From Bacteroidota bacterium (GTDB lineage Bacteria > Bacteroidota > Bacteroidia > Chitinophagales > Chitinophagaceae), in contig JAGWPI010000179.1 in assembly GCA_028877005.1 (NCBI GenBank), positions 1-7,062 on the forward strand: 7,062 bases of DNA. Reading direction: 5' to 3'. Of this stretch, positions 1 to 5,128 are shown piece by piece. The number at the start of each line of letters is the position of its first letter. Within the stretch, counting starts at the first letter, position 1. The position numbers were made by a program, and so were the translations under genes. The notes below the pieces were generated by a model, which searched no databases, was not told where the DNA came from, and worked only from the letters and a program-made list of their open reading frames with translations.

Positions 1-667
1 GGTAATGCATTATAGGAGGTACCGGTTTTTGAATTGAAGCAGCCCATTCTTTTTTAACTACCACTAGCGTTACGCCTGCTGCACCCATATTTTTTTGGGC
101 ACCGGCATAAATGAGTGAAAATTGATTAAAATGCATGGGTTTGCTAAAAATATCGCTACTCATATCTGCCACTAAGGGTATGGGGCTTTGGGGTATTGTA
201 TGCCACTGAGTACCCTCAACTGTATTATTGGTGGTTATATGTAAATAGTTGGCATTTTTTGGAATAGATAAATTTTTAGGAATATAAGTGTGGTTTTTAT
301 CTTTTGAAGTAGCGGCAATATGTACATTGCCAAAATAGTTCGCTTCTTGCACTGCTTTGCTTCCCCAAATGCCATTATCACAATAAGCAGCAGTTTCGCC
401 CTGCGATAAAAAATTCATAGGTACTTGCATAAATTGTGTAGTGGCACCACCATGTAAAAACAGTACTTCATAATCATCATTCAGCTGCATCAGTTGTTTA
501 ACAAGTAATTTAGCTTCTTCCATTACATTGATAAACCAATCGGTTCTATGCCCAATTTCAAGAATGGATAAACCGGTATTATTAAAGTTATGCAAGGCTT
601 CGCCGGCTTGTTTTATTACGGTTGTTGGTAAGATAGCGGGGCCGGAATTAAAGTTATGTTTTTTCAT
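1..667 (-). CDS. serC: Phosphoserine aminotransferase SerC, C-terminal part missing (runs off left edge)
   Basis: PLP-dependent cytosolic enzyme that converts 3-phosphohydroxypyruvate plus glutamate to 3-phosphoserine plus 2-oxoglutarate in serine synthesis; family members can also act in pyridoxine synthesis. The ATG is at 667-665 and the frame stays open to the window edge, giving 222 residues of a usual 355-360. The N-terminus carries the family signature HNFNSGPA (residues 4-11). Further landmarks are EIGHR (37-41), FLHGGATTQF (70-79, cofactor phosphate region), NGIW (98-101), NNTVEG (147-152), the aspartate expected to contact the pyridine nitrogen (D168), and the Schiff-base lysine K192 in GAQKNMGAAG. 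The fragment ends at PPIMHY, a conserved stretch of the family. It starts 79 bases after the DUF502 gene and is probably cotranscribed with it. No Shine-Dalgarno sequence is seen; the ATG follows an A-rich TTTAACAACA. Identification is confident; only the end is missing. Confidence 0.95.
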   Translation of the reverse strand, partial: MKKHNFNSGPAILPTTVIKQAGEALHNFNNTGLSILEIGHRTDWFINVMEEAKLLVKQLMQLNDDYEVLFLHGGATTQFMQVPMNFLSQGETAAYCDNGIWGSKAVQEANYFGNVHIAATSKDKNHTYIPKNLSIPKNANYLHITTNNTVEGTQWHTIPQSPIPLVADMSSDIFSKPMHFNQFSLIYAGAQKNMGAAGVTLVVVKKEWAASIQKPVPPIMHY

Positions 668-746
668 TGTTGTTAAAAAAGTGCTGCAATTTAATCAAAT
701 AGCCGCAAAGCGGGTAGTTAATAAATACAAGTAAAGACCATTGTAT
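668..746 (-). other. Short spacer between the DUF502 gene and serC
   Basis: This 79-base spacer separates two same-strand genes. It holds one small perfect hairpin, CCGC-AAA-GCGG at 703-713. The stem has only four pairs and is not followed by a T-run in the direction of transcription, so it is not a convincing terminator. I found no good TAnnTTTG promoter element ahead of serC. Cotranscription of the two genes is therefore the simplest reading, but the gap is long enough that a weak separate promoter cannot be excluded. Confidence 0.4.
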
Positions 747-1388
747 TTAATCATGTTCCGTAATACCACCGCTAATAATGAATTTCATGGCTTCGGCTGC
801 ATTTAAATTATGAATAATGCGCACTCTATCTTTTGGAACAATATAGGTAATACCACTAATGGCATAGGAGTGGGGTACATATACAACAATATGATCGGGT
901 AAATTTAAACTTGTTGCATCTTTATTGGTAATAAAACCCATGCGCCAAACGTCAGTTGCGTCTACATTTACCATTACCGGTTTATCAAATTTCTTTTTAT
1001 TGCCTGAAAAAGCCTCAAAAAAATCTTTTACAGACGAATAAATAAATTTTACACCGGGTGTGTGTTCTAAGATAGAATCAAATGCTTCTACAATTTTAGA
1101 GAAAATAAATGAGGAAGAAACCCTTCCCACCAATAATACTAAAGTAAGTACTACTATAAAACCCACTCCTGGTATGCGTTTTAAACTGCCATCTGTGTCT
1201 ACTTTTATTAAATTTGGAACAATTGAGTGAATAATATTAGGAAGAATACCATCAATAAAATTAAACAAGCTAATAACCAACCAAATGGTAATACCAATAG
1301 GTGCTAAAACAGCAAGTCCTTGTAAGAAATATTTAAAAATATTTCGAAGAAAGAGTTGAAATGCTAAAGATAGCCGGTCTTTTTTCAT
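747..1388 (-). CDS. DUF502 family two-helix membrane protein
   Basis: Integral inner-membrane protein of 213 residues, close to the usual length of the DUF502 family, whose biochemical function is not established. A short basic N-terminus (MKKDR) precedes TM1 at about residues 22-43, which includes the AVLAPIGITIWLV stretch typical of the family. TM2 spans about 73-90, opening with IPGVGF and ending LLVGR. After it come the family hallmarks TPGVKFIYSSVKDFFEAF (about 110-127), a soluble domain with VWRMGFIT, VVYVPHSYAISG and VPKDRV, and a C-terminal AMKFIISGGI. The gene heads a likely two-gene unit with serC. A promoter candidate lies almost against the start codon, which would leave little or no leader. 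The ATG at 1388-1386 is preferred because it gives the expected family N-terminus. The family assignment is firm; any functional tie to serine metabolism is unsupported. Confidence 0.9.
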   Translation of the reverse strand: MKKDRLSLAFQLFLRNIFKYFLQGLAVLAPIGITIWLVISLFNFIDGILPNIIHSIVPNLIKVDTDGSLKRIPGVGFIVVLTLVLLVGRVSSSFIFSKIVEAFDSILEHTPGVKFIYSSVKDFFEAFSGNKKKFDKPVMVNVDATDVWRMGFITNKDATSLNLPDHIVVYVPHSYAISGITYIVPKDRVRIIHNLNAAEAMKFIISGGITEHD

Positions 1389-1392
1389 ACCA

Positions 1393-1421
1393 CAAGTTTA
1401 CAATAAAAATGCCTTTACAAA
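1393..1421 (-). promoter_or_regulatory. Candidate promoter for the DUF502-serC unit
   Basis: Read on the minus strand, TTTG (1421-1418) is followed after 17 bases by TAAACTTG (1400-1393), one mismatch from the Bacteroidota -7 element TAnnTTTG. Only four bases then separate it from the ATG at 1388, so a transcript starting a few bases past the -7 element would begin at or next to the start codon. Spacing is at the short end of the known range and one core base is wrong, so this is a modest candidate. Confidence 0.35.
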
Positions 1422-1528
1422 ATGGCCTATTTTAAATAAGTGTGTATTAAGCTGAGGAAAGAATGAATTTTGCCCTAAGTTACATGTGTTTCAAATTTGA
1501 GAAAGCACCATAAAATAACTGAATAAGT

Positions 1529-1579
1529 ATAAGAGTATTTCAAAAACAGCGTTTTTATTTAGATACGAAATCCTCTTAT
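1529..1579. repeat. Nested imperfect inverted repeat, 51 bases
   Basis: The outer arms, 1529-1541 and 1567-1579, are 13 bases each and complementary at 12 of 13 positions (the only mismatch is 1536 against 1572). The 25 bases between them start with a second perfect hairpin, AAAAAC-AGC-GTTTTT (1542-1556), followed by ten bases with no partner (1557-1566). As RNA this would fold as two stacked stems with a one-sided ten-base bulge. It lies near the middle of the divergent spacer and touches neither best promoter. It is not a standard terminator: no gene ends into it and the stems are AT-rich. Its role is unknown. Confidence 0.6.
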
Positions 1580-1693
1580 TGGTATGCACATTGTTTTTTA
1601 TTGCAAAAAGGAATAAACATTTTGCTATTTTAACTTCATAATTTGGTTAAATAGGTATTAGCTATATTTCATTTTTACATGCAGCTTTTTGCA

Positions 1694-1723
1694 ATTTAGT
1701 GGCAGGTATAAATGCCATTTAAT
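1694..1723. repeat. Imperfect inverted repeat, possible operator of the TetR-type regulator
   Basis: Two 11-base arms, ATTTAGTGGCA (1694-1704) and TGCCATTTAAT (1713-1723), pair at 9 of 11 positions around an eight-base centre. The core TGGCA/TGCCA is perfect. It ends 29 bases before the -33 element of the regulator promoter. TetR-family proteins bind palindromes of about this size, usually near their own gene. The site lies upstream of the promoter and does not overlap it, which is less usual for a repressor, so the operator role is inference only. Confidence 0.3.
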
Positions 1724-1752
1724 AAATATTCATCAAAAAAAACAACAGAAAC

Positions 1753-1783
1753 TTTGGCAACATTAAAAGTTTCCTTAGTTTTG
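1753..1783 (+). promoter_or_regulatory. Bacteroidota-type promoter of the efflux operon
   Basis: TTTG at 1753-1756 is followed after exactly 19 bases by TAGTTTTG at 1776-1783, a full match to the Bacteroidota consensus TTTG-N19-TAnnTTTG. The regulator ATG begins at 1792, eight bases after the -7 element. With normal initiation a few bases past this element, the transcript would have almost no leader, and no Shine-Dalgarno sequence could be present. This is the best promoter match in the window. No equally good promoter was seen in the gaps between the downstream genes. Confidence 0.7.
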
Positions 1784-1791
1784 CGCTCGTT

Positions 1792-2400
1792 ATGGAAAAT
1801 GATGAGCGTATTATATTAAAGGCCCACGAATTATTTATGCGGTATGGTGTAAGAAGTATTAGTATGGATGAAATTGCCGCGCAATTGGGCATGAGCAAAA
1901 AAACCCTTTATCAATATTTTACTGATAAAGATCATTTGGTAGAACAAGTTATACAGTTAGAAATTAAACGAAATGCAGAATCGTGTTCATTACAATATGA
2001 ACAAAGTGAAAATGCTATTCATGAAGTATTTCTTGCCATTGAAATGGTAGAAGAGATGCTCAAAAATATGAATCCACTTTTATTGTTTGAGTTAGAAAAA
2101 TATCATCCAAAAGCTTTTCAGCAGTTTTCTGAGCATAAAAATAAATATTTATATAAAATCATTATTAACAATTTAAAAAGAGGTATAGAAGAAGATTTGT
2201 ACAGAACTGAGTTGCCCATTGAAATTATGGCAGCTTATAGAATTGAAACTATTTTCTTAATCTTCAATCCATCTTTTAATCAAGCAGCCGGTAAGCACAG
2301 CCTTGATGAATTGGCACAGGCTATTACACATCATTTTTTATATGGTATTTCTACAGTAAAAGGGCAAAAATTAATTGAAAAGTATATAAAAAAAGTATAA
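1792..2400 (+). CDS. TetR/AcrR family transcriptional regulator
   Basis: DNA-binding regulator of 202 residues, a normal length for the family. The N-terminal TetR_N domain is clear: ERIILKAHELFMRYGVRSIS (residues 5-24), then a helix-turn-helix at about 24-44 with MDEIAAQLGMSKKTLYQYF, where KKTLYQYF is the recognition-helix signature. Residues from about 55 onward form the helical ligand-binding and dimerisation region, which is too variable to predict an effector. The start at 1792 leaves the usual short lead before the first helix and sits right behind the promoter. It is the first gene of the pump operon, 21 bases before the outer membrane channel gene, so it most likely represses its own operon and is relieved by a pump substrate or related signal. 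That role is inferred from family and position; an activator is possible. Confidence 0.92.
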   Translation: MENDERIILKAHELFMRYGVRSISMDEIAAQLGMSKKTLYQYFTDKDHLVEQVIQLEIKRNAESCSLQYEQSENAIHEVFLAIEMVEEMLKNMNPLLLFELEKYHPKAFQQFSEHKNKYLYKIIINNLKRGIEEDLYRTELPIEIMAAYRIETIFLIFNPSFNQAAGKHSLDELAQAITHHFLYGISTVKGQKLIEKYIKKV

Positions 2401-2421
2401 AATATATAAATAACATTATTA

Positions 2422-3852
2422 ATGATAAAGGTTAATTCAACTGGTATGAAAATAAAATATACACTATTATGGCTACTAACAATAAGCAGTAGCATTTCAT
2501 TGCAAGCACAAAACGCTTTAACAGAACATGCATTTTCTTTACAACAATGTATTGAATATGCTCATAAAAACAATGTTCAAATAAAAAATGCTTTGCTCAA
2601 TGTTCAAATTCAACAGCAAATAAATCGTGGTGTAACATCTGCGGCATTACCGCAAATTAATGGTGGTATAGGAACTAACTACTATCCTAATGTAGCTGTA
2701 CAAAGTTTCCCCAATTTTATAGCGGCTGCCACCTATGGAGTACTGGTACAAGAAGGTGTAAAAAATGGTGCAGGTAACCCAATTGTACCTCCTAGTGATT
2801 TTGGATATGTGCAGGCGCAATTTGGTACGCCTTATAATGCAACTGCCAGTGTATCATTGTCACAAATTTTATTTGATGGGCAAGTATTTGTGGGTTTACA
2901 AGCTCGTGCTACTTCAATGCAATATCAACAAAAAAATGTAGAGGTTACTGAAGAAAGTATAAAAGCTAATATTTATAAGGTTTATTATCAATTGGTAGTT
3001 AGCAAAACGCAAATTGGGTTGTTAGATGCAAATATTGAGCGTTTTCAAAAATTATTACACGATACACAAGAATTGTATAAAAATGGTTTTGCTGAAAAGT
3101 TAGATGTTGATAAAACCTCTATTCAATTGGCTAATCTACAAACTGAAAAGCAAAAAACCTTAAACAGTATTGCAGTAGGTTATTTGGGTTTAAAAATGCT
3201 AATGGGAATGCCTATAAAAGACTCATTGATTTTAACTGACAATATTAATGAAGATGTAATTAAAGACAATATTTTAAATGATACTGTTTACCAATATAAC
3301 AATAGAAAAGATTTTCAATATTTAGAGTTAGTAAAAAAACTCAATCAATACAATGTAAAACGTTACCAAATGAGTTACTTGCCATCGGTAACCTTATCCG
3401 GGTCATTTGCTAAACAAGCTTTTCGTAGTCAGTTTAATTTTTTTGATAAAAAGGGTGATTGGTTTACAGCATCTGCCATTGGTTTAAACATTGGTATACC
3501 CATATTTGATGGTTTTGCTAAAGATGCCAAAATAAAGCAATCGCGTTTAGAATTAAAACAAACAGATAATTCTTTAGATGCATTAAAACTTTCTATTGAT
3601 AATGATGTAAAAACAGCGCAACTCAATTTTGCTTCTGCTTTACAAACGCTTGATTTTCAGAAAAAAAATATGGAATTAGCTGAAACTGTTTATAATCAAA
3701 CCAAGAAAAAATATGAGGTAGGTACCGGTAGCAATACCGAAATATCTGCTGCCGAAACTGATTTAAAAACTGCTCAAACCAACTATATCAGTGCCTTGTA
3801 TGATGCAGTTATTGCCAGGGTAGATTATTTAAAAGCAACAGGAAAACTTTAA
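2422..3852 (+). CDS. TolC family outer membrane efflux channel
   Basis: Outer-membrane exit duct of a tripartite pump; family members form trimers with a beta-barrel and a long periplasmic alpha-barrel. The product is 476 residues from the ATG at 2422. An in-frame ATG at 2446 (residue 9) gives a more typical signal peptide, MKIKYTLLWLLTI..., with likely cleavage after A29 in SLQAQ, so the true start may be 2446. The mature part opens with FSLQQCIEYAHKNN (38-51), the usual first helix of an OEP repeat. Long Gln- and Lys-rich helices follow, and a second OEP repeat begins near NRKDFQYLELVKK (about 294-306). The C-terminus has VGTGSNTEISAAETDL and a last helix ending YLKATG, both typical. There is no lipobox, so it is not an OprM-like lipoprotein. 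The adaptor gene follows after 22 AT-rich bases. Confidence 0.93.
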   Translation: MIKVNSTGMKIKYTLLWLLTISSSISLQAQNALTEHAFSLQQCIEYAHKNNVQIKNALLNVQIQQQINRGVTSAALPQINGGIGTNYYPNVAVQSFPNFIAAATYGVLVQEGVKNGAGNPIVPPSDFGYVQAQFGTPYNATASVSLSQILFDGQVFVGLQARATSMQYQQKNVEVTEESIKANIYKVYYQLVVSKTQIGLLDANIERFQKLLHDTQELYKNGFAEKLDVDKTSIQLANLQTEKQKTLNSIAVGYLGLKMLMGMPIKDSLILTDNINEDVIKDNILNDTVYQYNNRKDFQYLELVKKLNQYNVKRYQMSYLPSVTLSGSFAKQAFRSQFNFFDKKGDWFTASAIGLNIGIPIFDGFAKDAKIKQSRLELKQTDNSLDALKLSIDNDVKTAQLNFASALQTLDFQKKNMELAETVYNQTKKKYEVGTGSNTEISAAETDLKTAQTNYISALYDAVIARVDYLKATGKL

Positions 3853-3874
3853 TAAATTAATAAATATATTTTAT

Positions 3875-5077
3875 ATGCAAAAAACATTTCAATATTTGTT
3901 TGTTCTTATTACAATAGTTCATTTAGCTGCCTGTTCGGGCAAAGTATCTTCTACTGAAATTGAAAAAGATAAAAAACAATTAGCCAATTTAAAACAACAA
4001 CAACAACAAATTAACCAACAAATTAGCAATTTAGAAGCTAAATTAACCAAGGAGGATAGCAGTTTTGCTAATGCAGAAAAAGCTAAATTAGTGGTTCTTT
4101 CTACCATTCAGCCCATTACTTTTATTCACTATATTAATTTGCAAGGAAGGGTAGACGCCGTAAATATTGCTTATGTAGCACCTAAAGGAGCTGGTGGTGT
4201 TGTTAAAGCTTTATACATAAAAAAGGGCGATAAAATTCATAAAGGTCAATTATTATTACAGTTAGATGATGCTATTGCACAACAAAGTTTAACTGCAGCA
4301 CAACAAAATATTGAAACAATTCAAACACAATTGGCATTTGCAAAAACTTTGTACCAAAAACAAAAAAATTTATGGGAACAAAATATTGGTACCGAAGTAC
4401 AATTAATTACTGCCAAAAACAATGTAGATAATTTACAAAGCCAATTGGCAACATTACAAAAGCAACTAAATATTACCAAACAACAGCTATACTATACTAA
4501 GGTATATGCAGATATAGATGGGGTTGCTGACGATGTAAATGTGCGTGTAGGAGAATTGTTTACCGGCTTTTCAGGCACATCACCCCAAATAAAAATAGTG
4601 AATACCAATAATTTAAAAGTAACTACACAAGTTCCTGAAAATTATTTGGGTAAAGTAGTAGTAGGTTCTCCGGTAAAAATTACGCTACCCGATATTAATA
4701 AAACCATAGATGCTACCATTAGTGTAACCGGTAATTTAATAGATGCTAATAACCGCAGTTTTTTTGCAGAAGCCAAATTGCCCGCTGATAAAGCATTTTA
4801 CCCTAATCAGGTTGCAGTATTGGCTATTCAAGATTATAAAGCAATGAATGCTATTACTGCCCCCATTAACACCATTCAAAATGATGAAAATGGAAAATAT
4901 GTTTTGGTTGCAGTAAAAGAAGGCAATCGTTTAATTGCTCAGAAACGACATGTAAAAATTGGTATGATGAATAGTGATAATGTTGAAATTTTGAATGGTT
5001 TACAACCCGGTGATCAAATTATTACAGATGGATATCAAAGTTTGTATGAAGGACAACTAGTTACTACGCAATTGTAG
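3875..5077 (+). CDS. RND efflux periplasmic adaptor (membrane fusion protein), lipoprotein
   Basis: Links the inner-membrane permease to the TolC-type channel. It is 400 residues, normal for the HlyD/AcrA group. The N-terminal signal ends in a lipobox, LAAC, with lipidated C20 followed by SGK, so it should be membrane-anchored and face the periplasm. Residues 28-60 form a charged, Gln-rich coiled-coil stretch, including five consecutive Gln from a (CAA)5 run at 3995-4009, before the lipoyl domain. First lipoyl half: about 99-132 (VAPKGAGGVV...KKGDKIHKGQLLLQLDD). Alpha-hairpin: about 133-205, rich in Gln and Leu. Second lipoyl half: YADIDGVADDVNVRVGEL, where the common A-P before the aromatic or aliphatic residue is A-D. 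A beta-barrel and membrane-proximal domain follow, including APINTIQ and LQPGDQIITDGYQSL at the end. It lies between the channel and permease genes. Confidence 0.93.
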   Translation: MQKTFQYLFVLITIVHLAACSGKVSSTEIEKDKKQLANLKQQQQQINQQISNLEAKLTKEDSSFANAEKAKLVVLSTIQPITFIHYINLQGRVDAVNIAYVAPKGAGGVVKALYIKKGDKIHKGQLLLQLDDAIAQQSLTAAQQNIETIQTQLAFAKTLYQKQKNLWEQNIGTEVQLITAKNNVDNLQSQLATLQKQLNITKQQLYYTKVYADIDGVADDVNVRVGELFTGFSGTSPQIKIVNTNNLKVTTQVPENYLGKVVVGSPVKITLPDINKTIDATISVTGNLIDANNRSFFAEAKLPADKAFYPNQVAVLAIQDYKAMNAITAPINTIQNDENGKYVLVAVKEGNRLIAQKRHVKIGMMNSDNVEILNGLQPGDQIITDGYQSLYEGQLVTTQL

Positions 5078-5128
5078 TTCTGCTATTATTCATCTTAATC
5101 ATATACTTACAGCATTTAAAATAAATTT
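5078..5128 (+). other. Spacer between adaptor and permease genes
   Basis: This is the longest gap within the operon, 51 bases and AT-rich. No stem-loop followed by a T-run and no good TAnnTTTG promoter was seen, so the permease is probably read from the same transcript. The permease ATG follows AAAATAAATTT, an A/T-rich lead of the kind common where Shine-Dalgarno pairing is not used. Confidence 0.4.

Larger units (their letters stand above)
1389..1791. other. Divergent intergenic region, no convincing gene
   Basis: This 403-base AT-rich spacer separates the leftward DUF502-serC unit from the rightward efflux operon. Open frames here are tiny (16, 10 and 6 codons starting at 1464, 1584 and 1679; one of 35 codons starting at 1712 overlaps the regulator start in another frame) and none looks real. 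It holds the promoter candidates and two larger inverted repeats listed separately. It also holds smaller palindromes: GCAAAA/TTTTGC (1603-1608 and 1620-1625) and TTTAAC/GTTAAA (1629-1634 and 1646-1651). In such AT-rich DNA these small ones could be chance. A weaker possible upstream promoter for the operon is TTTG at 1642-1645 with TATATTTC at 1663-1670, spacing 17. Confidence 0.6.

Noticed and set aside
703..713. CCGC-AAA-GCGG hairpin as a terminator between the DUF502 gene and serC
   Set aside because: The stem is only four pairs with no T-run after it on the transcribed strand.
528..734. Plus-strand open frame of 68 codons
   Set aside because: It lies antisense over the start of serC, whose protein matches its family throughout; the frame itself resembles nothing and has no promoter.
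1542..1556. AAAAAC-AGC-GTTTTT as a rho-independent terminator
   Set aside because: The stem has one GC pair at most, no gene is transcribed into it from either side, and it is better explained as the inner part of the larger inverted repeat.
1389..1791. CRISPR array, tRNA or insertion sequence in the long spacer
   Set aside because: No regularly spaced direct repeats, no tRNA-like cloverleaf and no transposase fragment or paired terminal repeats with target duplications were seen.
1712..1819. 35-codon plus-strand frame overlapping the start of the regulator
   Set aside because: It begins upstream of the best promoter, so it would not be on the main transcript, and its peptide shows no recognisable features.
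3429..3626. Minus-strand open frame of 65 codons inside the TolC-type gene
   Set aside because: It is antisense to the conserved second OEP repeat and has no independent support.
3919..4107. Minus-strand open frame of 62 codons with a poly-Cys stretch
   Set aside because: The Cys run is only the antisense reading of the CAA repeat and neighbouring Gln/Lys codons of the adaptor gene.
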